Origin: Roseobacter sp. HKCCD6576-2
GTDB taxonomy: Bacteria; Pseudomonadota; Alphaproteobacteria; Rhodobacterales; Rhodobacteraceae
DNA: 64,000 nucleotides
NCBI RefSeq assembly: GCF_013179285.1
Contig: NZ_WVNW01000001.1
Location: 868,001-932,000 of the forward strand
Reading direction: 5' to 3'
The position numbers and the translations under genes were made by a program. This document shows, piece after piece, positions 1 to 9,546 of the stretch. Every line of letters starts with the position of its first letter. Positions within the stretch are counted from its first letter, which is position 1. The notes beneath the pieces are model-generated. The model was not told where the DNA came from and did not search any database. It saw only the letters and a list, made by a program, of their open reading frames with translations.

Positions 1-499
1 GGAGGTGAATTTGGGTGAGGGCTGCGTTGCGGTGCCGTTGAGCAAATACCAGACCTTCAACACGCGGATTTGCCGGGCGGCAGGGTTGAATGAGGAAGAG
101 CGCGCGCAGGTTGCGGACTTCATGATCGGCAATCTGGGGCTGCGCTATGACATGCGGAACATCTTCGATCTGGCGCGGTATTTCCTGCCAACGCCGCCGG
201 TGCCGGTCCGCTGGCGGCGGCGGATGTTGGCCTTTGGCTCAGGCGATCCGACGCGGGCGATTTGCTCGTCGCTGATCGCGCAGGCGTTCCAATCAATCCG
301 CTATCCGATTTTGCCGGAGCGGCGGGCGGAGAGCTCGGAATATGCGGCGCGAGAGATTTACCACATCCGACATCATTCGCTCTTTGCACCGCGGGATTTC
401 GACCTGTCACCCTATTTCCGGGTGGTCAAACCGACACTGGAGGATGGGTTTGATTTTCGGCAGATCGAATGGGGCGAGCGCGCCGAGGCGGAACTCTAG
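1..499 (+). CDS. YiiX-like permuted papain-like amidase, 5'-truncated
   Basis: This is the C-terminal part of a protein whose beginning lies left of the window. The frame is open to base 2, and the in-frame GTG at base 5 touches the only purine stretch, so it is probably not the true start. The motif AICSSLIAQAF (Cys about residue 87 counted from that GTG) resembles the catalytic Cys segment of the permuted NlpC/P60 or YiiX/YaeF amidase family. The matching His would be in the missing N-terminal part. The preceding GEGCVAVPLSKY stretch also fits that family. It ends convergently with an ABC permease gene, with a strong hairpin between them. The family call is moderately sure; the substrate is unknown. 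Confidence 0.6.
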   Translation, partial: EVNLGEGCVAVPLSKYQTFNTRICRAAGLNEEERAQVADFMIGNLGLRYDMRNIFDLARYFLPTPPVPVRWRRRMLAFGSGDPTRAICSSLIAQAFQSIRYPILPERRAESSEYAAREIYHIRHHSLFAPRDFDLSPYFRVVKPTLEDGFDFRQIEWGERAEAEL

Positions 500-510
500 C
501 CCCGCAGGTT

Positions 511-541
511 GCGCCGCCCGGTGATTGGCACCGGGCGGCGC
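511..541. terminator. Strong bidirectional hairpin between convergent genes
   Basis: A perfect 13-bp stem (GCGCCGCCCGGTG, loop ATTGG, then its complement) fills the gap between the stop of the amidase-like gene at 499 and the stop of the permease gene at 551. There is no T-tract on either side, so it may work as an RNA 3'-end stabiliser or a factor-assisted terminator for both strands. Confidence 0.7.
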
Positions 542-550
542 ATTAGAGAG

Positions 551-1480
551 TTACCGACCCCGAATACGCGGATCGAGCGCGTCGCGGAGACCGTCGCCGA
601 TGTAGTTCACGCTCAGCACAGTCAGCGAGATCGCCATGCCGGGCCAGATCACCCGCTCAGGGTTCTGTTGCAGCCAATCGGTGGCGTCAAAGAGCAGCCG
701 ACCCCAGGTGGGGAAATCGCTTGGGAAACCGAGACCCAGGAAAGACAGCGCGCTTTCGGTGATGATGGCGTTTGCGATGCCAAGCGTGGCCGAAACCATG
801 ATCGGCGACATCACATTGGGCAGCACATGGCGCAGGATCATCCGGTGTGACGGCGTGCCGATGGATTTGGCCGCCAGCACAAACTCGCGTTCTTTCAGCG
901 CCAACACGTCGCCGCGCACAACCCGCGCGGTTTGCATCCAGGAGGTGATGCCGATCACAAAGACGATCAGGATGAAAATGCCGCCCTCAGGGCCGAAGGC
1001 CGCGCGGAGTTGGTCGCGGAACAGCATGATGATGACCAAGAGCAGTGGCAGAAGCGGCATTGCCAGGAACAAATCCGTGGTCCGCATCAAAAGCCCGTCG
1101 AGCCGCTTGAAATAGCCCGCCAGCACGCCGATCAATGTGCCGAGCACCAGGCTCAGCAACATTGCTGTGAGACCCACGGCAATCGAGGTTTGCCCGCCCG
1201 CCATCATCCGGGCCAGCGTGTCGCGGCCCAATTGGTCGGTGCCCATCGGATGGGCGAGGCTTGGGCCGGAGTTGCGCGCGCGGATGTCGATATAGGTTGG
1301 GTCGATGGTCCAGACCAGCGGGCCGATAAAGACGAAGAGCAGGGCAAAGATAAAGAAGCCCAGGCCCAGCATCGCGCCCTTATGGGTTTTGAACTGGTCC
1401 CACACATCCCACCACTGGTTGCGTGGCGGGCGGTAGTCTTCGAGGCCGTCATCGGCCGGAATGATGGGGGCATCAGTCAT
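551..1480 (-). CDS. Peptide/nickel-type ABC transporter permease, DppC/OppC family
   Basis: An inner-membrane subunit (309 aa) that forms half of the channel of a peptide-type ABC importer. The N-terminus carries a short cytoplasmic segment followed by a first membrane helix (about residues 37-57) typical of the OppC N-terminal domain. The EAA-loop motif EFVLAAKSIGTPSHRMILRH, which contacts the ATPases, is present, as is the late ESALSFLGLG segment found in DppC proteins. The start at 1480 is chosen because MTDAPIIP overlaps the end of the upstream permease gene by 8 bases (ATGACTGA); a longer frame would begin inside that gene. It is the last gene of a six-gene minus-strand operon. Confidence 0.93.
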   Translation of the reverse strand: MTDAPIIPADDGLEDYRPPRNQWWDVWDQFKTHKGAMLGLGFFIFALLFVFIGPLVWTIDPTYIDIRARNSGPSLAHPMGTDQLGRDTLARMMAGGQTSIAVGLTAMLLSLVLGTLIGVLAGYFKRLDGLLMRTTDLFLAMPLLPLLLVIIMLFRDQLRAAFGPEGGIFILIVFVIGITSWMQTARVVRGDVLALKEREFVLAAKSIGTPSHRMILRHVLPNVMSPIMVSATLGIANAIITESALSFLGLGFPSDFPTWGRLLFDATDWLQQNPERVIWPGMAISLTVLSVNYIGDGLRDALDPRIRGR

Positions 1481-2480
1481 AGCGGATCCTCGGGTCGAGC
1501 ACGCCATAAAGGACATCGGCGATGAGGTTGAAGAGCACGATCAACACAGCGAAAATAAAGGACACGGTTTGCACGGTCGGCACATCACCCGACTGGATCG
1601 CGATGATCAGCAACTGACCGATCCCGTTCACCTTGAAGACCTGCTCGGTGATGATGGCGCCGCCAAAGACGGCGGGCACGTTGAGTGCAATCACGGTGAC
1701 CACCGGGATCAGCGAGTTGCGCAGCACATGGACCAGAACCACGACCTTCTCGGTCAGGCCCTTGGCGCGGGCGGTGCGGACGTAGTCCTGGTTCAGGTTG
1801 TCGAGCATCGAGGCGCGCATGAAGCGGCTGATCTGGCTGGCGTTGAATAGGCCCAAGACCATGACCGGCATAATGATCTGCTTCAGTTGGACGATGAAGC
1901 TATCCCAATCGGTCACCACATGGGTTGTGTCATAGACACTGGGGAACCAGCCCAGATTGACCGCGAAGATCACGATGAACAGAACCCCGGTGAAGAAGGT
2001 CGGAACCGAGAAGCCGAGCATCGAGATGAATGTCCCGATCTGGTCGAACCAGGAATACTGCCGATAGGCCGAGATGATCCCGATCGGCAGGGCGATCAGA
2101 ATGCCGACGATATAGCTGATGCCGACGACCCAAAGGGTTTGTGGCATCCGCTGCATGATCAGTTCCATCACGGGCGAGCGGGTCTGGTAGGAGATGATCC
2201 GGGGGCCTTCCGGTCCGATCTGCCAGCCGGTCCAGCTTTCGATCAGGTGCAGCGGCTCGTTCCAAACCATGAGTTGCAGCCATCGGAGATACTGCACGAA
2301 GACGGGTTGGTTCACGCCAAGGCTTTCACGAATCTGTTCCCGCACCTCTGGCGGGATCGTCAGCGGTAGGCCCGCCGTCGGATCCGAGGGCGACAGCTTC
2401 ACGATCAGGAAGATGATGAAGCTGATGAACAGCAGGGTCGGGATCGCCAGCAGCAATCGCCGGATTGTATAGGTCAGCAT
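1473..2480 (-). CDS. Peptide/nickel-type ABC transporter permease, DppB/OppB family
   Basis: An inner-membrane permease (335 aa) with the DppB architecture: an N-terminal helix (MLTYTIRRLLLAIPTLL), a long periplasmic segment, then a cluster of five helices. The EAA loop DYVRTARAKGLTEKVVVLVH is intact and should dock on the DppD/DppF-like ATPases. The start at MLTYTIRR (2480) is preferred over a frame beginning 26 codons earlier, because the upstream extension is Pro/Arg rich and runs into the neighbouring LysE gene. It is translationally coupled to the next permease by an 8-base overlap and follows the LysE-type gene by 31 bases. Confidence 0.93.
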   Translation of the reverse strand: MLTYTIRRLLLAIPTLLFISFIIFLIVKLSPSDPTAGLPLTIPPEVREQIRESLGVNQPVFVQYLRWLQLMVWNEPLHLIESWTGWQIGPEGPRIISYQTRSPVMELIMQRMPQTLWVVGISYIVGILIALPIGIISAYRQYSWFDQIGTFISMLGFSVPTFFTGVLFIVIFAVNLGWFPSVYDTTHVVTDWDSFIVQLKQIIMPVMVLGLFNASQISRFMRASMLDNLNQDYVRTARAKGLTEKVVVLVHVLRNSLIPVVTVIALNVPAVFGGAIITEQVFKVNGIGQLLIIAIQSGDVPTVQTVSFIFAVLIVLFNLIADVLYGVLDPRIRYD

Positions 2481-2511
2481 ATGGTGCGGTCCCTTTGCAA
2501 AACGAGGCGGG

Positions 2512-3132
2512 TCATCGTGCCTGGGCGTCGCGCAGGGCCAGAAGACCTGCGGCGCCAATCATGGCACTGCCCGAAAGGCGGTTGAGGAGGCGGCCGCGGG
2601 AGGCGAGCCGGGCAAAGAGCCGGGCCGCCGTCGCGCCGTAGATGAAGAGGATCACGCCATCAATCACGAGATAGGTCGCGCCCAAGATCAGAAGCTGGGG
2701 CCAGATCGCGGTCTCCGGCGTGATGAATTGCGGGAAAAGGGCGGCGAAGAAGAACACCGCTTTGGGGTTCGACGCGGAGGTAAAGAAGCCCTGGAAATAG
2801 AGCTGCCGGGCGGAGGCCAGCGGAGCCGCCTCGCCAGGGAGCGTGGGGGCTGCGCGGAAGGTGCGAATGCCCATCCAGACCAGATAGGCGACACCGGCCC
2901 ATTTGATTACATCAAGCGCCCAATCGGTGGTGGCGATCAAAGCGGCCAAGCCGAAACCGGCGGCCAGCATTTGTAAGGAATTCGCGGAAAGGTCACCGGC
3001 GACGGTCCAGCCGCTGCGACGCGGGCCATGACGCATGGAGTGGGAGATCATCAGAAGCTGGCTCGGACCGGGAGGCGAGGCGAAAAACACGCCCACGGTC
3101 GCCAGATAGGCCAGATAAATCTCGATGCTCAT
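2512..3132 (-). CDS. LysE/RhtB family amino-acid exporter
   Basis: A 206-aa integral membrane protein of the LysE/RhtB family, which exports amino acids and related metabolites. The family signature near the N-terminus is visible (FFASPPGPSQLLMISHS), followed by about five further hydrophobic segments and the central SNPKAVFFFAALFPQF motif typical of RhtB proteins. It sits inside the ABC importer operon, between the binding-protein gene and the first permease gene, on the same strand. An exporter in the middle of an importer operon suggests release of surplus amino acid after hydrolysis of an imported conjugate. That role is inference; the family assignment is firm. Confidence 0.92.
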   Translation of the reverse strand: MSIEIYLAYLATVGVFFASPPGPSQLLMISHSMRHGPRRSGWTVAGDLSANSLQMLAAGFGLAALIATTDWALDVIKWAGVAYLVWMGIRTFRAAPTLPGEAAPLASARQLYFQGFFTSASNPKAVFFFAALFPQFITPETAIWPQLLILGATYLVIDGVILFIYGATAARLFARLASRGRLLNRLSGSAMIGAAGLLALRDAQAR

Positions 3133-3152
3133 ATATGGGGCCCGATCTTTTG

Positions 3153-3184
3153 TTGCGCCGCCCCGAGCGGGCGGGACGGCGCAA
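3153..3184 (-). promoter_or_regulatory. mRNA hairpin between binding-protein gene and LysE gene
   Basis: In the 70-base gap downstream of the binding-protein stop lies an inverted repeat with outer arms TTGCGCCG/CGGCGCAA and inner arms CCCG/CGGG, about 13 bp with one wobble. No T-tract follows on the minus strand. Such hairpins after binding-protein genes usually protect the upstream mRNA and let the binding protein be made in excess over the permeases. Confidence 0.6.
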
Positions 3185-3202
3185 GGTCAGAGGATCATGG
3201 GA

Positions 3203-4909
3203 TTATTCGGCGCGACGCCAATCCATGATGTTCCACAGCTCGCTGTCCCAGTCGGACATGCGGATGCCTTCGAGCGAGTTGGCATGAGCCGACACGCCAC
3301 CGCGGTGAACGAGCGGAATGATCGAGTAGCTCTGCATGATCATATCGTTCATCTCACGCGCGATGCGGCCACGTTCCTGAAGATCGGCTGTCATGGCCAT
3401 CTCATCGACGAGCGCATCATAGGCCGGATCACAGAAGCGCTGGATGTTGGAACCCTGCCACTGGGTGTCGGGGCCCGGGATCTCGTTGCAGCGCCAGTTG
3501 GCCATATAAGCCTGCGGATCCACACCAGCGAAGTTGTTGGTGTACATCTCGATATCGGCGTAGAACTTCTGGAACGTATCCGGAGAGGCCGGATCCCCAC
3601 CGAAGAAGACCGAGGCGTCGATGTTGCGCAGCTCGGCGTCGATACCGATCTCGCTCCACCACTGCTTCACCAAGGCTTGGGTGTCCTGACGGACGGCATT
3701 GGTCGAGGTCTGATAGAGGACCTGGAGCGGTACACCATCGGCTTCGCGGATACCGTCGCCATTGGTGTCGACAATGCCGGCTTCATCCAAGAGCGCATTG
3801 GCCCCCGCGATGTCCTGGACCAAGCAGCTGTCATTGGCGGTCGAGGCATAGAGCTCGGGCGCTGGCAGCACGTTACAGGTCGGCTGACCGCCGGCCCCAT
3901 ATCCCACTTCCACGAGAAGCGCGCGGTCGATCGCCATCGACATTGCTTGGCCAATCACCGGGTTTGTCAGGAACGGATGCGGGCCGGCATCGGCTGTCGA
4001 GCGCACATCGCCAAGAGCTGGATCAGGATTGAACTGGTTCAAGTGCAGACGCTCAACCGAGGTGCCGAACGCGGTCACGACCGTACCGTTCCCCTGCGCT
4101 TCCATCTGCGCCAGGATGGTTGGGTCGATTTGGAGGTTCCATGCATAGTCGAACTCGCCAGTTTCCAGAACCGACCGCGCCGCCGCCGCCGCATCACCGC
4201 CGCCCTTGAAGGTCACGGTTTCGAAATACGGACGATCGGGGAAGCGGAAGTTTTCGTTGGCCACGAACTCAATGACGTCATTGGGCCGGAAATCGGTCAC
4301 AACGAACGGGCCGGTGCCAATCGGTCCAAAGTTGGCGTCGGTGCATTCCGGTGCCCGCGCGCCAAGGCACTCCGCGAATTGCGCAGCTTGGATGATCGGG
4401 CTCTCAGCGCCGACAAAGGCGGTGTAAGGGAATGGTGTCGGGGCCGCGAAGTTTACGCGCACTTGGTTATCGCCCAAGTCCTCAACGCTGGTGACGCCAT
4501 CGAAATAGCTGGCCTGTGCACAGCCGCCTTCGGGATGGGTGCAGTATTCCCAGGTGAATATGAGGTCGGCAGGCGTCAGCGCCGTGCCATCAGACCACAT
4601 AACGCCTTCGGCCAAGGTCCACGTGATCGAGGTCAGATCCTCGGCCACACCACCATTCTCAATGGTTGGAATTTCGGTTGCGAGCCAAGGCACCATGGTC
4701 CCGGCGTTGTCAAAACGCGCCAGGCTTTCGAGGACCAGAGACGCCGATTCCACCTCTTTCGTACCACCCGAGAGATATGGATTGAGCGTCGAGGGCGCTT
4801 GCCAATAGATGATGTTGAGATGGCCCGATGAGCCGCGTTCGGCCATCGCTGCCACGGGGGACAGCATAAAGGCTGCCGCCGCCCCTAGTAGAAGTGTCTT
4901 AGAGTTCAT
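3203..4909 (-). CDS. Periplasmic peptide-type substrate-binding protein (SBP family 5)
   Basis: The solute receptor of the ABC importer (568 aa). The Sec signal peptide is clear: positive NSK, a hydrophobic core and a likely cleavage after AMA at residue 23. The mature part begins HLNIIYWQAPSTLNP, the strand that opens SBP family 5 domains, and contains ITWTLAEGVMWSDGTALTPAD, the usual family signature region. The length is normal for peptide/oligopeptide receptors. The substrate cannot be read from sequence; the divergent ArgE-like and M20 hydrolase genes suggest an acylated amino acid or small peptide. It follows the DppF-like ATPase gene by 27 bases and precedes a hairpin that may boost its relative expression. 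Confidence 0.92.
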   Translation of the reverse strand: MNSKTLLLGAAAAFMLSPVAAMAERGSSGHLNIIYWQAPSTLNPYLSGGTKEVESASLVLESLARFDNAGTMVPWLATEIPTIENGGVAEDLTSITWTLAEGVMWSDGTALTPADLIFTWEYCTHPEGGCAQASYFDGVTSVEDLGDNQVRVNFAAPTPFPYTAFVGAESPIIQAAQFAECLGARAPECTDANFGPIGTGPFVVTDFRPNDVIEFVANENFRFPDRPYFETVTFKGGGDAAAAARSVLETGEFDYAWNLQIDPTILAQMEAQGNGTVVTAFGTSVERLHLNQFNPDPALGDVRSTADAGPHPFLTNPVIGQAMSMAIDRALLVEVGYGAGGQPTCNVLPAPELYASTANDSCLVQDIAGANALLDEAGIVDTNGDGIREADGVPLQVLYQTSTNAVRQDTQALVKQWWSEIGIDAELRNIDASVFFGGDPASPDTFQKFYADIEMYTNNFAGVDPQAYMANWRCNEIPGPDTQWQGSNIQRFCDPAYDALVDEMAMTADLQERGRIAREMNDMIMQSYSIIPLVHRGGVSAHANSLEGIRMSDWDSELWNIMDWRRAE

Positions 4910-4936
4910 GTCTCTCTCCTTGTTGGGTTGCTCATT

Positions 4937-5968
4937 TCAGGCCTCAGCCGCCGCCGTTGGTTCAGCGGTCGTCTTGGTGTCGTCATAGAGGTGGCAGGCG
5001 ACGTAGCGGCCGGGTTTCACCTCTTTGAATTCGGGGTCAATCTGGCGACAGATATCCATCACTGCGGGGCAGCGCGTGCAGAAGTTGCAGCCTTGCGGTG
5101 GGTTTGACGGACTTGGGACATCGCCTTCCAGGATCGTGCGATTGGCATTGTCATGCGCAACCGGATCGGGCTCTGGCACGGCCGACAGAAGCGCCTTGGT
5201 ATAGGGGTGGAGCGGGTCGGCATAGAGCCCTTCACGCGGGGCAAGCTCGACCACTTTGCCCAGATACATCACCGCGACCCGGTCCGCGATATGGCGCACC
5301 ATCGAGAGGTCATGGGAGATGAACAGATAGGTCAGGCCGAGCTTCTGCTGCAAATCTTCTAGAAGATTGACGACTTGTGCCTGGATCGACACATCCAGCG
5401 CGGCAATCGGTTCGTCACAGACGATGAATTTCGGGTTCAGCGCCAGGGCGCGGGCGATGCCGATACGCTGTCGCTGACCGCCGGAAAACTCATGCGGGTA
5501 GCGATTGGCGAAATCGCGGTTCAGGCCGACCGCATCCATCAACTCATAGATGCGCTCAAGTTGCTCGTCTTTCGACTTGCCGGAATGCTCTGAAAGAGGC
5601 TCGCCGATAATCGCGGCCACCGTCATCCGCGGGTTGAGGCTCGCTTGCGGATCCTGGAACACCATTTGCATGGTCGGGCGCATCTTGCGGAGCTTGTCGA
5701 AACCGACATGAGCAATCTCTTCGCCATCAATGCGAATCGACCCTTCTGTCGGTTCATAGAGCCGCAGGATAGCGCGCCCGCAGGTGGATTTGCCGCAGCC
5801 GCTTTCGCCAACCAGGCCGAGGGTTTCCCCCTCGAAAATATCGAAACTGACCCCATCCACGGCCTTCACATTGCCGGTATGGCGGCGCAGCAACCCGCTA
5901 TAAATCGGGAAGTACATTTTCAGCCCGTCGACCTCGACAAGCTTCTTGTTCGCGCTGGCGTCAAACAT
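4937..5968 (-). CDS. Peptide-type ABC transporter ATPase, DppF/OppF family
   Basis: A cytoplasmic ATPase (343 aa) that powers the importer with its partner encoded just upstream. It has Walker [10 protein letters not shown], the Q-loop region [14 protein letters not shown], the signature [14 protein letters not shown] and Walker [13 protein letters not shown]. The C-terminus carries the oligopeptide-ATPase extension with a Cys-rich segment (GCNFCTRCP), which in this family can bind an iron-sulfur cluster. The start at 5968 overlaps the stop of the DppD-like gene by 8 bases, so the two ATPases are translationally coupled. Confidence 0.93.
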   Translation of the reverse strand: MFDASANKKLVEVDGLKMYFPIYSGLLRRHTGNVKAVDGVSFDIFEGETLGLVGESGCGKSTCGRAILRLYEPTEGSIRIDGEEIAHVGFDKLRKMRPTMQMVFQDPQASLNPRMTVAAIIGEPLSEHSGKSKDEQLERIYELMDAVGLNRDFANRYPHEFSGGQRQRIGIARALALNPKFIVCDEPIAALDVSIQAQVVNLLEDLQQKLGLTYLFISHDLSMVRHIADRVAVMYLGKVVELAPREGLYADPLHPYTKALLSAVPEPDPVAHDNANRTILEGDVPSPSNPPQGCNFCTRCPAVMDICRQIDPEFKEVKPGRYVACHLYDDTKTTAEPTAAAEA

Positions 5969-6968
5969 CGCGGGGCGCCCCTTTATCTACGTCCCAGAAA
6001 CAGGCTGCGTCATGTGACGGGCCAACCGGAACGCGCAGCGGGTTTTCCCTTGCGCAGCGGTCGAATGCGAGGGGACAGCGGGCGCGGAACGGGCAGCTAT
6101 CGGGCGCATGGCCCAAAATCGGCGGCTGACCTTCGATGACCTGCAAGCGTTCGGAGCGCTCACCGGTGACGGAGGGCACCGTTTCCAACAGCATTCTTGT
6201 ATAAGGATGCTTGGGGTTGGCGAATAACTCGCGCACTGGGCCTTGCTCGACCACCTGGCCGCCATACATCACCATAACCCGGTCTGCGATGCCGGCGATC
6301 ACGCCCAAATCATGGGTGATCCAGACGATGGCCATGCCGAGCTTCTGGCGCAGTTCTTTCACCAGTTCGAGAATTTGCGCTTGGATCGTCACATCAAGCG
6401 CGGTGGTCGGCTCGTCGGCGATCAACACTTTCGGGTCGCAGGCCAGTGCGATGGCAATCATCACCCGCTGGCGCATGCCTCCGGAAAACTGGTGCGGATA
6501 GTCGCCCAAGCGGCGGGCCGCATCGGGAATACCGACCAGTTCCAGAAGCTCGACCGCGCGCTTGCGGGCCTGGGATTTGTTCAGCCCCATATGCTTTCTG
6601 AGCGGTTCGGTGATCTGATAGCCGACATTGAACACCGGGTTCAGCGAGGTCATCGGATCCTGGAACACAAAGCCGATGCGGGCGCCACGCACGGCGCGCA
6701 ACTCGTCTTCGTTGCAGGTCAGCAAATCCTGCCCTTCGAACAGGACTTGGCCATTGCGCACTTCGGCCGGGGGCATCGGCAAAAGGCCGATCAGCGACAT
6801 CATCGTCACCGATTTTCCAGAGCCGCTTTCGCCAACCACACCGAGAAGTTCCCCTGGTTCCAGGTGGAAGCTCACGTCATTCACGGCATGGACTTCGCCG
6901 CGCCGGGTGCGGAAAACAGTTTTGAGGTCCTTGACATCAAGGACAGAGGGCAGACCCCCATCGGGCAT
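5961..6968 (-). CDS. Peptide-type ABC transporter ATPase, DppD/OppD family
   Basis: The first gene of the importer operon (335 aa). Walker [10 protein letters not shown], signature [15 protein letters not shown], Walker [13 protein letters not shown] and the C-terminal oligopeptide domain with a Cys motif (SCPFRARCP) are all present. I start it at MPDGGLPS (6968), which has GAGGAG at a good distance upstream. An upstream in-frame extension of 46 residues rich in Pro, Arg and Cys is unlikely to be translated. The divergent ArgE-like gene starts at 7193, so the promoters of both operons must lie between 6969 and 7192; I see no convincing -35/-10 pair there. Confidence 0.92.
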   Translation of the reverse strand: MPDGGLPSVLDVKDLKTVFRTRRGEVHAVNDVSFHLEPGELLGVVGESGSGKSVTMMSLIGLLPMPPAEVRNGQVLFEGQDLLTCNEDELRAVRGARIGFVFQDPMTSLNPVFNVGYQITEPLRKHMGLNKSQARKRAVELLELVGIPDAARRLGDYPHQFSGGMRQRVMIAIALACDPKVLIADEPTTALDVTIQAQILELVKELRQKLGMAIVWITHDLGVIAGIADRVMVMYGGQVVEQGPVRELFANPKHPYTRMLLETVPSVTGERSERLQVIEGQPPILGHAPDSCPFRARCPLAFDRCARENPLRVPVGPSHDAACFWDVDKGAPRDV

Positions 6969-7192
6969 CGTGTGACGCTCCTCGCCAGTTGGTATTGTCC
7001 CGGCCTCTGATGGGCGGGTGCAAGCAATGAGAGTGACGGTAACAGGAAAATCGCAGCCCGCAAGCGGCAATCGGGGGCCTCTTGCGTGACGTTCAGGCAG
7101 ATGCACAAGACTTAGGCACTTGCCATGCGCTGGGCTTGACGACGCGGCGGGTTCGGCACAGGGTCAGCCGTATTCACCTATAGGAGTCGAGG

Positions 7193-8353
7193 ATGCGAAC
7201 CGCCCTTTCCGCGCGGGAACTGCTTGAAAAGCTTGTTTCTTTTCCAACCGTCAGTCGGGATTCGAACTTGGAACTGGTCGATTGGGTGGAAGGGTATCTC
7301 ACCGATCTCGGCGTCACCTGTCATCGCGATTACAACGAAGATGGGTCCAAGGCTTCGCTTTACGCGCATTTGGGGCCGGAAGACGCGGGCGGCGTCATTC
7401 TGTCGGGCCATACCGACGTTGTGCCGGTCGATGGACAGGCCTGGGACACCGACCCGTTTCAGGTGACGGAACGCGACGGCAAGCTCTATGGGCGCGGCAC
7501 CTGCGACATGAAGGGTTTCGATGCGCTGGCACTCAGCCTGGTCGCGCCGGCATTGGAGCGCGGGTTGAAACACCCGCTGCAAATCTGCCTGACCCGCGAT
7601 GAAGAAATCGGGTGCATCGGTGCGCCGCCGATGATCGCCGCGATGCAGCCGCATATGCCGAAGGCGGCCCTTGCGATCATTGGCGAACCAACCGAAATGC
7701 GGACGGTGACCGGCCATAAGGGCGGCACCGGATTCGATATGCATGTCCGCGGGTTCGAGGTGCATAGCTCGCTGCAAGATCGCGGCGTCTCGGCGATTAT
7801 GGAAGGGGCCAAGCTGATCAATTGGGCCAACCGGATGAATGCCGAAAACCGGGCCAACGCCGATCCGGGCAACCCGTTTGATCCACCCTACACAACGATC
7901 CATGTCGGTAAGATCGAAGGTGGCACAGCGCATAACATCACGGCGAAGGATTGCCGGTTTATCCTGTCATTTCGTTGCGTCCCCAACGAGTCGCCGCAGG
8001 ACTGGGCCGACCGCTATCTGACCGAGGTTCGCAAACTGGAGGCGGAGATGCAGGCGGTTGAGCCGTCTTGCTTCATTCAGGCCGACCCGCTTTGGGATGT
8101 GCCGGGCCTGAGCCCCGAGACTGACGGCGCCGCCGAAGCCATGGTGCGCCGCCTGACCGGTGACAATGCCACCCATGTGGTGAGCTTCGGCACCGAAGCC
8201 GGGCAGTTTCAGGCGGGCGGCTATTCCGCCGTGGTCTGCGGCCCGGGCAATATCGAACAGGCGCATCAGCCAAATGAGTTCATAACCATTGACCAGTTTC
8301 AGCAAGGCGAGCGTTTCATGGCGCGCCTGTTGGACATTCTGACAGAGGAGTAA
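7193..8353 (+). CDS. argE: ArgE-like acetylornithine deacetylase (M20A metallopeptidase family)
   Basis: A cytoplasmic zinc amidohydrolase (386 aa) that in ArgE proteins removes acetate from N2-acetylornithine. Metal-site motifs are in order: SGHTDVVPVD (His73), RGTCDMKGF (Asp105) and the catalytic base/ligand pair in TRDEEIGCIG (Glu137/138). The tail QAHQPNEFI carries the last His ligand. GGAG precedes the ATG at 7193. It is followed after 4 bases by the first of three amidohydrolase genes and is divergent from a peptide-type importer. It may therefore hydrolyse an imported N-acyl amino acid rather than serve arginine synthesis. The family is sure; the substrate is not. Confidence 0.85.
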   Translation: MRTALSARELLEKLVSFPTVSRDSNLELVDWVEGYLTDLGVTCHRDYNEDGSKASLYAHLGPEDAGGVILSGHTDVVPVDGQAWDTDPFQVTERDGKLYGRGTCDMKGFDALALSLVAPALERGLKHPLQICLTRDEEIGCIGAPPMIAAMQPHMPKAALAIIGEPTEMRTVTGHKGGTGFDMHVRGFEVHSSLQDRGVSAIMEGAKLINWANRMNAENRANADPGNPFDPPYTTIHVGKIEGGTAHNITAKDCRFILSFRCVPNESPQDWADRYLTEVRKLEAEMQAVEPSCFIQADPLWDVPGLSPETDGAAEAMVRRLTGDNATHVVSFGTEAGQFQAGGYSAVVCGPGNIEQAHQPNEFITIDQFQQGERFMARLLDILTEE

Positions 8354-8357
8354 CCCG

Positions 8358-9530
8358 ATGCCCGTGAAGAATCGCCTTGCCGAGCTGCATGACGAGATCA
8401 CGGGGTGGCGTCGCGAGATTCACGCCAACCCTGAACTACAATACGACTTGCCGAAGACGACCGCGCTGGTCGAGGCGCAGCTTAAGGCCTTTGGCGTCGA
8501 CGAGGTGGTCACGGGGATCGGCAAATCGGGCATTGTCGGGGTGATCCGGGGCAAGACGAACACGGGCGATCGCTGCGTTGGCCTGCGTGCCGATATGGAT
8601 GCGCTGCCGATGACGGAGGAAACCGGGCTGGCCTATGCCTCTCAAACCGATGGGAAAATGCATGCCTGCGGTCATGATGGGCATACCGCGATGCTGCTTG
8701 GCACAGCGAAATATCTGGCTGAGACCCGCAATTTCGACGGCACGGTCTGTGTGATCTTTCAGCCCGCCGAAGAAGGCGGCGCGGGCGGCAAGGCGATGGT
8801 CGATGACGGGATGATGGACCGGTTCGGCATCGAAGAAGTCTATGGCATGCATAATGAGCCGGGCCTGCCCGTGGGCGAGTTTGGCGTGGCGCCGGGCCCG
8901 ATCATGGCGGCGGCGGATGATTTCGAGATCACCATCACCGGCAAGGGCGGCCATGCGGCGCAACCGCATAACTGCATCGACCCGACGCCTGCGACCTGTG
9001 CTGCGGTGATGGCGCTGCAAACCGTGTCGAGCCGCAATGTCGACCCGTTGAAACAGGTGGTGGTGTCGGTTTGCACGATGAAGACCAGCTCGGAAGCCTC
9101 GAATGTGATCCCCAATTCCGTCCTATTGCGCGGCACGGTACGGACGCTGGATGAAGGCATTCGCGATATGGCCGAGGTCCGCGTGATCGAGATCGTGCAA
9201 TCCACCGCCGCCGCCTATGGCTGCACGGCACATATCGAGTATCACCGGGGATACCCCGTGACTGTCAACCATGAGAAAAACGCCGAGATTGCGGCCGAGA
9301 TTGCCGAGGCGGTTGCCGGGCAGGGACGCGTGCATTACGGGCGCCCGCCACGGATGGGTGCGGAGGATTTCAGCTATATGCTTCTCTCCCGACCTGGTGC
9401 CTTTGTGAATATCGGCAATGGTGACACCGCCAAGGTCCATCACCCGAAATACAACTTCAACGATGAGGCGATCCCGTATGGCTGCAGCTTCTTTGCTGAG
9501 CTTGTGGAACGCCGGATGCCTGCGGCCTGA
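8358..9530 (+). CDS. M20D amidohydrolase (hippurate hydrolase-like), copy 1 of 3
   Basis: A zinc amidohydrolase (390 aa) of the group that includes hippurate hydrolase and IAA-amino-acid hydrolases; these cleave N-acyl amino acids. Metal motifs: LRADMDALPM, HACGHDGHTAM, FQPAEEGGAGG, a His in the YGMHNEPG loop, and a late HHPKYNFNDE segment. The dimerisation/lid domain is present (GKGGHAAQPH). It begins MPVKNR like the two following genes and ends ERRMPAA. It lies 4 bases after the ArgE-like gene and 16 bases before copy 2. In the lid, HNCIDP replaces the ...VDTT segment of copies 2 and 3, so its specificity may differ. Confidence 0.9.
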   Translation: MPVKNRLAELHDEITGWRREIHANPELQYDLPKTTALVEAQLKAFGVDEVVTGIGKSGIVGVIRGKTNTGDRCVGLRADMDALPMTEETGLAYASQTDGKMHACGHDGHTAMLLGTAKYLAETRNFDGTVCVIFQPAEEGGAGGKAMVDDGMMDRFGIEEVYGMHNEPGLPVGEFGVAPGPIMAAADDFEITITGKGGHAAQPHNCIDPTPATCAAVMALQTVSSRNVDPLKQVVVSVCTMKTSSEASNVIPNSVLLRGTVRTLDEGIRDMAEVRVIEIVQSTAAAYGCTAHIEYHRGYPVTVNHEKNAEIAAEIAEAVAGQGRVHYGRPPRMGAEDFSYMLLSRPGAFVNIGNGDTAKVHHPKYNFNDEAIPYGCSFFAELVERRMPAA

Positions 9531-9546
9531 TCAAGGAGCCTGACCG

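Noticed and set aside
3125-4831. A 568-codon open frame on the plus strand opposite the binding-protein gene.
   Set aside because: It is exactly antisense to a gene with a signal peptide and family motifs. Its product is His/Arg/Gly rich with no motif; such frames are common opposite GC-rich genes.
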